NCBI GenBank assembly: GCA_016293435.1
Contig: JAEDEG010000136.1
Span: 1 to 6,423, forward strand
Origin: Clostridia bacterium
GTDB taxonomy: Bacteria > Bacillota > Clostridia > UMGS1810
Direction: 5' to 3'
Length of the DNA stretch: 6,423 nucleotides
Shown here: in pieces, positions 1-6,061 of the stretch
Layout of the letters: every line of letters starts with the position of its first letter
Numbering within the stretch: position 1 is the first letter of the stretch
Notes under the pieces: model-generated
The model's input: the letters and a program-made list of their open reading frames with translations, nothing else
Database searches by the model: none
Told to the model about the DNA's origin: nothing
Translations under genes and position numbers: made by a program

Positions 1-553
1 TTGCACCGGTCTAACAAGTATATCATTCCCAGAAAGCGTAACAAGTATAGGAAATAGTACATTTTCCGGTTGCACCGGTCTTACAAGTATAACCCTGCCC
101 GACAGTGTAACGAGTATAGGAAATTCTGCATTTGGCGGGTGTACCGGTTTTACAAGCATAACATTTCCTGCCAATGTAACGAGTATGGGATATGGTATAT
201 ATTCTAATTGTACAGGTCTAACAAGTATATCATTCCCAGAAAGCGTAACAAATATAGGAAATGGTACATTTTCCGGTTGCACCGGTCTAACAAGTATATC
301 ATTCCCAGAAAGCGTAACAAGTATAGGAAATAGTACATTTTCCGGTTGCACCGGTCTAACAAGTATATCATTCCCAGAAAGCGTAACAAGTATAGGAAAT
401 AGTACATTTTCCGGTTGCACCGGTCTAACAAGTATATTATTCCCAGAAAGCGTAACAAGTATAGGAAATAGTACATTTTCCGATTGCACCGGTCTAACAA
501 GTATAACAGTGCCAAACAACGTGACGAGTATAGGAGAAGGTACGTTTTCCGGC
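1..553 (+). repeat. Tandem array of eight 69-bp units encoding 23-residue LRRs
   Basis: The period is exactly 69 bp. In codon phase the units begin at 2, 71, 140, 209, 278, 347, 416 and 485. The units at 1-67, 277-343 and 346-412 are identical at the DNA level, and the following unit differs from them by one base in the corresponding stretch (tca to tta). The units at 71-208 and 485-553 are clearly more diverged. Because 69 is a multiple of three, gain or loss of units keeps the reading frame. The array continues left of the window. Confidence 0.95.
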
Positions 554-2443
554 TGTACCGGACTTGAAAATATAACACTGCCCTTTGTCGGTTCTTCAAG
601 GGATAAATCAGGAACCAAAGATGCAGTATTTGGTTATATATTTGGAAGTAATTATTATTCACAAAGCGTTCGAATTGAAGTTTATTTGAGCTCCCGCAGT
701 TACTATTATTACATACCCTCCGGTCTCAAAAGCGTAACAATAACCGATGCAACTCAGATTCCATACCGTGCTTTTTACGGATGCAGCAATTTGACAGATA
801 TAACATTACCGGATAGTGTAATGAGTATAGGAGAAGGTACATTTTCCGATTGTACCGGTCTAACAAGTATAACGTTGTCTGACGGTTTAATGAGTATAGG
901 TAGTTCTGCATTTTCCGGTTGTACCGGTCTTACAAGTATAACGTTGTCTGACGGTTTAACGAGTATAGGAGATATGGCATTTTATAATTGGACCGGTCTT
1001 ACAAATATAACCCTGCCCGACAGTGTAACGAGTATAGGAGATTCTGCATTTGAAAATTGTACCGGTCTAACAAGTATAACAGTGCCCAAAAGTGTAACGA
1101 GTATAGGAAATGATGCATTTTACAATTGTACCGGTCTTACAAGTATAACATTACCGGATAGTGTAACAAGTATAGGAGAGTATGCTTTTTTGGGTTGTTC
1201 TGCTTTAGACAAAGTATATATTACAGACATAGGTGCATATTTAAACATATATTTTTCTAATAAGCATTCGTGCCCTATGTGTTATGCTGACAAGCTTTAT
1301 GTCAATAATAAGCGTGTTGTAAATCTCCAAATTCCTGACAATGTGTATCAAATACCTCAATATGCATTTGATGGCTGTGACAGCATAAAAAATCTGCAAA
1401 TTCCAAACAGCGTAGAATATATTGGTGACAATGCTTTTAGAGGCTGCAGCGGTCTCGAAAGCATAACAATGCCATTTGTCGGCTATTCGAGAGAAAGTTC
1501 AGAAGCTCCCGGTGCAGTATTTGGTTATATATTCGGATTTACTGATGATTATAAAGAGAGCGGTACAACCAAACAGTATTATTCGAGCTCCGACAGTTAC
1601 TATTATTACATACCCTCCGGTCTCAAAAGCGTGACAATAACCGATGCAACTCAGATTCCATACGGTGCTTTTTACGGATGCAGCAATTTGAAAAATATTT
1701 CAATTACCAACACGGTTACATCAATTGGTGGAAAAGCTTTTTATTCGTGCAATAATCTCTCGTCTTTGGTGCTGCCAAAAAGCCTTGCAGAAATCGAATT
1801 TGCCGCCTTTGATAAATGTCCGGCAATATCTCAGATATATTATCAGGGCAGTGAGGAGGAATGGAGCGAAATTTACATAGGCAGCAACAACGATAATCTT
1901 ATTGCTGCTCCGGTTTCATATAATTATGGCATGACTGTAGCAATATCATACGATGCAGCAGGCGGTACAAATGCTCCCGAAGGTGGGCTTGTCTCCGAAA
2001 ATTCGGACTATGTTGTTTCAACCTTGTCTCCCAAAAAAGATGGCTGCATTTTCCTTGGCTGGTCATTATCTCCTGAGGATAAGGTCGTAAAATATGCACC
2101 GGGCGATACAATAGCGGTTGGCACAGAAAATATTACTCTTTATGCAGTATGGCAAAAGATTGTATCGCTTAATACAGAGGTTGTTAATGATATATTCATA
2201 ATAACTCCCACCGGAATTGAAACCGGCAACGTAATTATCCTTGCTTGTTACAATGGTGACAAAATGGTTTATTCCGATGTATTTACCTATTCAGGCAATT
2301 CGGTAGTGCCGTTCTATGTAGATGTTAGTTACGATAATGTTAAGGTTATGGCATGGGAGAGCATCAGTTCACTAAAACCGCTGTGCTCTACAAGCAGAGC
2401 TAAGCTTGCATCCAATGAAATAAGTATGTTTATGATTGAATAA
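1..2443 (+). CDS. BspA-type leucine-rich-repeat surface protein, C-terminal part (5' end outside window)
   Basis: The reading frame is open from the first full codon (position 2) to TAA at 2441-2443, so the 5' end is cut off by the window. The ATG at 185 is only a Met inside a repeat. Domains in order: eight tandem 23-residue repeats (2-553) with consensus CTGLTSITLPDSVTSIGxxAF; a non-repeat module with VFGYIFG and YYYYIPSGLKSVTI (about 581-781); six more repeats (782-1195); a linker module with HSCPMCYADKLYVNN (1196-1390); a further repeat; a second copy of the VFGYIFG module (1472-1678); two or three degenerate repeats ending in a YYQGSEEEW module; an InlB B-repeat-like domain (about 1931-2158, ending FLGW...LYAVWQK); and a C-terminal domain (2159-2440). 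This is the LRR_5/BspA family, usually secreted and linked to adhesion. No LPXTG motif or C-terminal membrane helix is present, so any anchor or signal peptide must lie in the missing N-terminus. Ligand unknown. Confidence 0.93.
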   Translation, partial: CTGLTSISFPESVTSIGNSTFSGCTGLTSITLPDSVTSIGNSAFGGCTGFTSITFPANVTSMGYGIYSNCTGLTSISFPESVTNIGNGTFSGCTGLTSISFPESVTSIGNSTFSGCTGLTSISFPESVTSIGNSTFSGCTGLTSILFPESVTSIGNSTFSDCTGLTSITVPNNVTSIGEGTFSGCTGLENITLPFVGSSRDKSGTKDAVFGYIFGSNYYSQSVRIEVYLSSRSYYYYIPSGLKSVTITDATQIPYRAFYGCSNLTDITLPDSVMSIGEGTFSDCTGLTSITLSDGLMSIGSSAFSGCTGLTSITLSDGLTSIGDMAFYNWTGLTNITLPDSVTSIGDSAFENCTGLTSITVPKSVTSIGNDAFYNCTGLTSITLPDSVTSIGEYAFLGCSALDKVYITDIGAYLNIYFSNKHSCPMCYADKLYVNNKRVVNLQIPDNVYQIPQYAFDGCDSIKNLQIPNSVEYIGDNAFRGCSGLESITMPFVGYSRESSEAPGAVFGYIFGFTDDYKESGTTKQYYSSSDSYYYYIPSGLKSVTITDATQIPYGAFYGCSNLKNISITNTVTSIGGKAFYSCNNLSSLVLPKSLAEIEFAAFDKCPAISQIYYQGSEEEWSEIYIGSNNDNLIAAPVSYNYGMTVAISYDAAGGTNAPEGGLVSENSDYVVSTLSPKKDGCIFLGWSLSPEDKVVKYAPGDTIAVGTENITLYAVWQKIVSLNTEVVNDIFIITPTGIETGNVIILACYNGDKMVYSDVFTYSGNSVVPFYVDVSYDNVKVMAWESISSLKPLCSTSRAKLASNEISMFMIE
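688..794 (+). repeat. 107-bp internal direct repeat, copy 1
   Basis: This stretch matches 1585-1691 at 103 of 107 positions by eye (mismatches near 695, 696, 736 and 767). It encodes the YYYYIPSGLKSVTITDATQI segment and the following AFYGCSNL start of a repeat. It is the 3' portion of a larger duplicated protein module (581-794) whose 5' half is conserved only at protein level. Confidence 0.9.
782..1195 (+). repeat. Second tandem array of six 69-bp LRR units, more diverged
   Basis: Six in-frame 23-codon units begin at 782, 851, 920, 989, 1058 and 1127. They share the CTGLTSITLPDSVTSIGxxAFxx plan but differ in many codons, unlike the homogenised first array. One unit (989) carries Trp (tgg) in place of the conserved first Cys. 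Two units use the variant LSDGL instead of LPDSV. Confidence 0.9.
1585..1691 (+). repeat. 107-bp internal direct repeat, copy 2
   Basis: Second copy of the segment at 688-794, offset by 897 bp, which equals 13 repeat units of 69 bp. The upstream half of the module (from 1472) is much more diverged and two codons longer than in copy 1. Confidence 0.9.
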
Positions 2444-2458
2444 GGCTTGAATATAACT

Positions 2459-2509
2459 AAATTAAGATGTCACCCGCCTCTATAGGCGGCGGGTGACATT
2501 TAATTTTTT
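2459..2509 (+). terminator. Rho-independent terminator of the LRR protein gene
   Basis: A perfect 12-bp stem, atgtcacccgcc (2467-2478) with ggcgggtgacat (2488-2499), has a 9-nt loop and is followed by a run of six T at 2504-2509. An outer A/T stem (2459-2464 with 2501-2506) can extend it. It begins about 15-24 nt after the stop codon of the surface protein gene. The strong GC stem and T-run make this a confident call. Confidence 0.92.
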
Positions 2510-2537
2510 CAGTGGGAGTTCAATCTCCCACTGAAAA
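2506..2537. repeat. Perfect 13-bp inverted repeat (stem-loop) directly after the terminator
   Basis: The left arm ttttcagtgggag (2506-2518) and right arm ctcccactgaaaa (2525-2537) pair perfectly around the 6-nt loop ttcaat. Its first four T are part of the T-run of the preceding terminator, so the two structures share bases. It has no T-run of its own on the + strand. It could be a structural or REP-like palindrome or part of a compound terminator; function unknown. Confidence 0.8.
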
Positions 2538-2548
2538 CGTTGAATGAC

Positions 2549-2561
2549 GCGGCTTTGCCGC
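2549..2561. repeat. Small GC hairpin gcggc-ttt-gccgc
   Basis: A perfect 5-bp GC stem (2549-2553 with 2557-2561) closes a 3-nt loop and lies between two larger hairpins. It is short, so on its own it is weak, but its position within a row of palindromes suggests it belongs to the same structured block. Confidence 0.55.
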
Positions 2562-2566
2562 TTATT

Positions 2567-2612
2567 GAAAAAATTGCAAACCGGTATGCTTTGCTGTGTT
2601 TGCAATTTTTTC
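2567..2612. terminator. Probable second, bidirectional-type terminator hairpin
   Basis: The left arm gaaaaaattgcaaa (2567-2580) pairs perfectly over 14 bp with tttgcaattttttc (2599-2612). The loop is 18 nt. The + strand reads into six T at 2606-2611 and the opposite strand also reads into a T-run, the usual form of a bidirectional terminator. The stem is A/T-rich with only a short GC core, so efficiency is uncertain. It would further insulate the downstream operon from the surface protein gene. Confidence 0.55.
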
Positions 2613-2668
2613 TTGTTAATCTATTTTTTATAGCAAAAAATAACCAACTCACCTCAAATTTATATGTA

Positions 2669-2683
2669 TTTGACATTGTCAAA
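2669..2683. promoter_or_regulatory. 15-bp palindrome overlapping the -35: candidate operator
   Basis: The sequence tttgacattgtcaaa is a perfect inverted repeat (7-bp arms around a central base). Its right half contains the -35 hexamer TTGTCA (2676-2681) proposed for the operon promoter. A dimeric repressor bound here would block RNA polymerase. The binding protein is not encoded in the window and no family is assigned. Confidence 0.5.
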
Positions 2684-2704
2684 CCGGCAATATAGTGATA
2701 TAAT
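2676..2704 (+). promoter_or_regulatory. Sigma-A type extended -10 promoter of the EIIC-metY-eamA operon
   Basis: The -35 is TTGTCA (2676-2681, five of six matches to TTGACA). The spacer is 17 bp and the -10 is a perfect TATAAT (2699-2704). It is preceded by TG at 2696-2697, giving an extended -10 (TGATATAAT). Transcription would start near 2711, leaving an untranslated leader of only about 25 nt, too short for a riboswitch. Confidence 0.8.
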
Positions 2705-2735
2705 CTTTTAAATACATAAATTTAGAGGTGGTTTT

Positions 2736-3773
2736 ATGAAAAAATCAGGAACCTTACGTTCTTTTTTGAACAAAAAGGGCGTTTCGCTCTCAGCCAAAAA
2801 GTATTTTGTAGATGCCTTTTCGGCAATGGCAATGGGGCTTTTTGCATCATTGCTCATCGGCACGATTTTTGCAACCATAGGCACCCACACCGGCATCGCT
2901 TTTTTTACACAAATGAGTGAATATGCCAAAGCAGTGCAGGGCAGTGCTATGGCAATAGCCATAGGCTCAAGCCTTGGAGCAAACGGTCTTGTTCTTTTTT
3001 CGCTGTGCGTGGTAGGTCATTGTGCCAACGGATTTGGCGGCCCCCTGGGCGTGTTTGTGATAACGCTTATCACATGTGAAATCGGAAAGCTTGTTTACAA
3101 AGAAACCAAGATAGATATTTTGGTTACGCCCACAGTTATAATTGCTCTCGGTACAGCACTTTCATTTCTTATAGGCCCCGGCATTGCCAAAATTATGACA
3201 TGGTGCGGAAATATGATAATGACCTTTACCGATTTGCAGCCGCTGTGGATGGGCATACTCGTTTCGGTTACAGTGGGCATTGCTCTCACTCTGCCCATAA
3301 GCTCTGCCGCAATCTGCGCTTCAATCGGTCTTGTGGGGCTTGCGGGCGGTGCGGCAACGGCAGGCTGCTGCGCGCAGATGATAGGCTTTGCCGTTATGAG
3401 CTTTGGCGAAAACAAATGGGGTGGACTTGTGGCTCAGGGGCTCGGTACCTCCATGCTCCAGATGGGCAACATTTGCAAAAATCCGCGCATATGGCTTCCT
3501 CCAACAATAGCCTCTGCTATCACCGGTCCTGTTGCAACCTGCATTTTCAAGCTCACTATCCCCGAGGGCAGTGCAGTGTCATCAGGCATGGGTACCTGTG
3601 GTATGGTAGGCCCTATAGGTCTTATGTCTGAAGCTGGCTTTGGCACCGCTTTTGACTGGGTTGGACTTTTGCTTGTATGCATTGCTTTGCCTGCTGTGCT
3701 CACCTTGGCTATTGCATATCCCATGAAAAAGCTCGGCTGGATTAAGCCGGGTGATACCAAGCTTGACCTTTAA
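2736..3773 (+). CDS. PTS EIIC-like membrane protein (PfoR-like, PTS_EIIC_2 family)
   Basis: A 345-residue integral membrane protein, about full length for the PTS_EIIC_2 group, which includes proteins annotated as PfoR or putative toxin regulators. The start ATG is supported by GAGGTGG at 2725-2731, 4 nt upstream, and by the promoter just before it. Hydrophobic segments are visible at about residues 24-48, 84-118, 129-150, 170-188, 190-222, 257-273 and 307-330. Family-type motifs are ENKWGGLVAQGLGTSMLQMG (225-244), KNPRIWLPPTIASAITGP (248-265) and GMGTCGMVGPIG (284-295). No EIIA or EIIB domain is fused or encoded nearby, so phosphotransfer-coupled sugar uptake is not shown; it may be an uncoupled transporter. 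First gene of the probable operon, 37 nt before metY. Recognition is from remembered family motifs; substrate unknown. Confidence 0.85.
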   Translation: MKKSGTLRSFLNKKGVSLSAKKYFVDAFSAMAMGLFASLLIGTIFATIGTHTGIAFFTQMSEYAKAVQGSAMAIAIGSSLGANGLVLFSLCVVGHCANGFGGPLGVFVITLITCEIGKLVYKETKIDILVTPTVIIALGTALSFLIGPGIAKIMTWCGNMIMTFTDLQPLWMGILVSVTVGIALTLPISSAAICASIGLVGLAGGAATAGCCAQMIGFAVMSFGENKWGGLVAQGLGTSMLQMGNICKNPRIWLPPTIASAITGPVATCIFKLTIPEGSAVSSGMGTCGMVGPIGLMSEAGFGTAFDWVGLLLVCIALPAVLTLAIAYPMKKLGWIKPGDTKLDL

Positions 3774-3810
3774 AAGAAAAAATCAAAATCTGAAAGGAGA
3801 TTTCACTTAT

Positions 3811-5079
3811 ATGAAAATAGAAACAAAATGTATTCAGTCGGGTTACACTCCCCAAAACGGCGAACCAAGAGTTCTCCCCATCTGGCAGAGTACCACATGG
3901 AAATACGGCTCAACCGAACAGATGGGCAAGCTTTTTGACCTCGAAGAAAACGGCTATTTCTATACCCGTCTTGCCAATCCCACCAACGATGCGGTTGCAG
4001 CAAAAATTGCCGACCTTGAGGGCGGTGTTGCCGCAATCCTCACCTCATCGGGTCAGGCTGCATGCTTCTATTCAATATTCAATATCTGCGAAGCCGGCGA
4101 CCACTTTGTGTGCTCAAGCAGTGTTTACGGCGGCACCTTCAACCTTTTTGGCGTTACAATGAAAAAGCTTGGCATCGAAGTAACCTTTGTTGACCCCGAC
4201 AGTGACGAAGAAACCCTCAATGCCGCATTTCGCGACAACACCAAGGCAATGTTTGGCGAAACTATCGCAAACCCCGCCCTCGTTGTTCTCGATATCGAAA
4301 AATGGGCAAGGGTTGCGCACAGTCACAATGTACCTCTTATCATAGACAACACCTTTGCAACTCCCATCAACTGCCGCCCCTTTGAATGGGGTGCGGATAT
4401 CGTTGTTCACTCCACCACCAAATATATGGACGGCCATGCAACCAGCGTTGGCGGTGCGGTTGTAGACAGCGGTAATTTTGACTGGGAGGCAGCCGGCAAG
4501 TTCCCCGGGCTTACCACTCCCGATGCTTCATACCACGGCATAACCTATACCAAAAAATTCGGCAAAGCAGCATATATTACCAAGCTTACCGCACAGGTTA
4601 TGAGAGACCTCGGTTCAATCCCGTCTCCTAATAACGCATTTTTGTTGAATATCGGTCTTGAAACGCTGTTTTTGCGCATGGAACGTCACTGCAGCAATGC
4701 TCAGGCAGTTGCAGAATATCTGAGCAACAACGACAAAATTTCGTGGGTTAAATACTGTGGTTTGACCGGCGACAAATATTATGATCTTGCCCAAAAATAT
4801 CTGCCAAACGGCTCCTGCGGTGTTATCTCCTTTGGAGTAAAGGGCGGCAGAGAAGCTGCCGTTAAGTTTATGGACAGTCTGCGCCTTGCCGCAATCGTAA
4901 CTCATGTTGCCGATGCAAGAACTTCGGTTCTTCACCCCGCAAGTCACACACACCGTCAGCTAAACGATGCAGAGCTCGAAGCAGCGGGCGTAACTCCCGA
5001 CCTAATCAGATTTTCAGTTGGTATCGAAAATGTTGACGATATTATTGCCGATATTGAGCAGGCACTCGACAACATATAA
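3811..5079 (+). CDS. metY: O-acetylhomoserine aminocarboxypropyltransferase (O-acetylhomoserine sulfhydrylase)
   Basis: This is a 422-residue cytosolic PLP enzyme of the Cys/Met metabolism family, close to the usual 420-430 residues of MetY. It converts O-acetylhomoserine plus sulfide (or methanethiol) to homocysteine (or methionine) and acetate. The PLP-binding lysine is K204 in HSTTKYMDGHA, with D179 in LIIDNTFATP contacting the pyridine nitrogen. Y51 and R53 in YFYTRLANPT and the SSGQAA loop (79-84) bind the phosphate, and Y106 in SVYGGT would stack on the ring. The C-terminal LHPASHTHRQL and IRFSVGIEN are typical. The ETKCIQSGYTPQNGEPRVLP opening and GETIANPAL favour MetY over cystathionine gamma-synthase or lyase. 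ATG 3811 is chosen because AAAGGAGA ends 10 nt upstream; a GTG at 3751 would overlap the previous gene. No SAM riboswitch or T-box precedes it, so expression probably comes from the upstream promoter. Confidence 0.93.
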   Translation: MKIETKCIQSGYTPQNGEPRVLPIWQSTTWKYGSTEQMGKLFDLEENGYFYTRLANPTNDAVAAKIADLEGGVAAILTSSGQAACFYSIFNICEAGDHFVCSSSVYGGTFNLFGVTMKKLGIEVTFVDPDSDEETLNAAFRDNTKAMFGETIANPALVVLDIEKWARVAHSHNVPLIIDNTFATPINCRPFEWGADIVVHSTTKYMDGHATSVGGAVVDSGNFDWEAAGKFPGLTTPDASYHGITYTKKFGKAAYITKLTAQVMRDLGSIPSPNNAFLLNIGLETLFLRMERHCSNAQAVAEYLSNNDKISWVKYCGLTGDKYYDLAQKYLPNGSCGVISFGVKGGREAAVKFMDSLRLAAIVTHVADARTSVLHPASHTHRQLNDAELEAAGVTPDLIRFSVGIENVDDIIADIEQALDNI

Positions 5080-5093
5080 TTTATGAGGTGACA

Positions 5094-6059
5094 ATGCAAA
5101 AGAAAAATCAACTTATAGGAACACTGTTTTTGCTAACTGCGGCTGTGCTTTGGGGATTTTCGTTTGTTTTTCAAAATGAGGGGGTAGATATTCTCGACCC
5201 CTTTGCATTCAATGGCATCCGCAGTCTGCTCGGTGCAATTGCTCTTGTGCCCGTTATTTTTGTAATTCATATTATTGCCAAAAAAAACGGTACCTACAAA
5301 AAGCCGTCAAAGCAGGATACAAAAGCCATGCTCATTGGTGGATTTTGGTGTGGGCTTGTGCTTTGCACGGCAGGCACACTCCAGACTCTGGGTATAAAGC
5401 AAGGCTCCGGCGAAGCTGGATTTATTACAACTATCTACATTGTTTTTGTGCCTATTCTCGGCATTTTTTTGCGTCAAAAGATAGAGGGCAGAGTGTGGAT
5501 AGCTGTTATGATGTGCTTTGTGGGGCTGTATTTGCTTTGCGGCAGCTTTGCACTCAACATCAATCAGATATATCTGCTTCTTTGTGCATTCTTTTTTGCC
5601 ATTCACATTTTGGTGATTGACCATTTTGCACCAAAGACCGACGGCGTTAAGCTCTCGGCATTGCAGTTTTTGGTTGTCGGCATAATCGACTGTATCATAA
5701 TGATATTTGTCGACTGCCCCACATGGAATGAAATATGGCTTTGCTTTTGGCCAAATCTTGCATATTCGGGCTTTGTTTCATGCTCAATAGCCTACACCTG
5801 TCAGATAGTAGGACAAAAATACATTTCTCCCACAATGGGCTCGCTGCTTATGAGCCTCGAATCGGTATTTGCGGTTGTGGGCGGATGGCTTTTGCAGGGC
5901 GATGTAATGTCTGCATGGCAGATTACGGGATGTGCAATTATTTTTGCGGCAATAGTGATAGTTCAGCTACCGCCGGATGTGTTCCGTCTGAAAAAAATTA
6001 ATAATATCAAAAATGTTGGTGTGAGACCGGGTCTTGCACCAACAGAAAAGAACAGATAA
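5094..6059 (+). CDS. EamA/DMT superfamily transporter, 10 membrane helices
   Basis: A 321-residue membrane protein with the two-fold EamA plan of the drug/metabolite transporter superfamily. Hydrophobic helices are visible at about residues 8-27, 38-61, 78-97, 108-126, 132-150, 156-174, 187-206, 215-236, 247-267 and 273-291. The opening LLTAAVLWGFSFVFQ and the second-half end SLESVFAVVGGWLLQGD are typical of the family. ATG 5094 is preferred over GTG 5088 because that GTG lies inside the Shine-Dalgarno GAGGTG (5085-5090). Members export or import amino acids, nucleosides or other metabolites, and the substrate cannot be read here. Its place 14 nt after metY makes a sulfur-amino-acid-related metabolite thinkable but unproven. 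A 30-residue charged tail follows the last helix, and its codons hold a strong RNA hairpin. Confidence 0.88.
   Translation: MQKKNQLIGTLFLLTAAVLWGFSFVFQNEGVDILDPFAFNGIRSLLGAIALVPVIFVIHIIAKKNGTYKKPSKQDTKAMLIGGFWCGLVLCTAGTLQTLGIKQGSGEAGFITTIYIVFVPILGIFLRQKIEGRVWIAVMMCFVGLYLLCGSFALNINQIYLLLCAFFFAIHILVIDHFAPKTDGVKLSALQFLVVGIIDCIIMIFVDCPTWNEIWLCFWPNLAYSGFVSCSIAYTCQIVGQKYISPTMGSLLMSLESVFAVVGGWLLQGDVMSAWQITGCAIIFAAIVIVQLPPDVFRLKKINNIKNVGVRPGLAPTEKNR
6015..6043 (+). promoter_or_regulatory. Stem-loop in the end of the EamA gene, just before the TetM-like start
   Basis: A 13-bp stem (6015-6027 with 6031-6043; gttggtg/caccaac outer part, two G-T wobbles inside) closes a 3-nt loop cgg. It is followed by A-rich sequence and no T-run, so it is not a standard terminator. 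It ends 18 nt before the ATG at 6062. It could tune translation of the next gene or be an mRNA processing or stability element; it might also be chance. Confidence 0.5.
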
Positions 6060-6061
6060 CT

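Larger units (their letters stand above)
2650..2730. repeat. Imperfect inverted repeat flanking the promoter; the right arm contains the SD
   Basis: The left arm (2650-2671, cacctcaaattta.. tgtattt) pairs with the right arm (2710-2730, aaatacataaatttagaggtg) over 20 bp, with one 1-nt and one 2-nt bulge. The promoter -10 and most of the spacer lie in the 38 bp between the arms. The right arm includes the Shine-Dalgarno sequence GAGGTG, and its partner CACCTC is in the left arm, upstream of the expected transcription start. Confidence 0.65.

Noticed and set aside
185..187. ATG as start of the LRR protein
   Set aside because: The frame and the repeats continue upstream to the window edge, and there is no Shine-Dalgarno before this ATG. 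It is an internal Met in a variant repeat.
1..553. CRISPR array
   Set aside because: The regular 69-bp period has no distinct spacers; the whole unit is repeated and translates to leucine-rich repeats.
204..662. 152-codon open frame on the minus strand with its own 23-residue periodicity
   Set aside because: It is a shadow of the 69-bp repeat: a stop-free antisense frame is copied with each unit. It lacks a ribosome binding site and its composition (Tyr/Leu/Arg-rich) is not protein-like. The same applies to 726-911 on the minus strand.
2670..2704. TTGACA at 2670-2675 as the -35 of the operon promoter
   Set aside because: It is a perfect hexamer, but 23 bp from TATAAT. TTGTCA at 2676 gives a 17-bp spacer with an extended -10, so the former is more likely half of an operator palindrome.
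3200..3631. 143-codon + frame inside the EIIC gene, and minus frames at 3095-3415 and 3434-3760
   Set aside because: They overlap a protein with clear family motifs and continuous membrane helices, and show no ribosome binding sites or recognisable domains.
3751..3810. 20-codon N-terminal extension of MetY starting at GTG 3751
   Set aside because: It overlaps the end of the EIIC gene and its residues do not fit the family. ATG 3811 has a strong Shine-Dalgarno and begins with the family-typical MKIETKCIQSG.
3774..3810. SAM riboswitch or T-box leader for metY
   Set aside because: The intergenic gap is only 37 nt and unstructured, and the operon leader before 2736 is only about 25 nt.
5088..5093. 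GTG 5088 as start of the EamA transporter
   Set aside because: The GTG lies within the GAGGTG ribosome binding site of the ATG at 5094.
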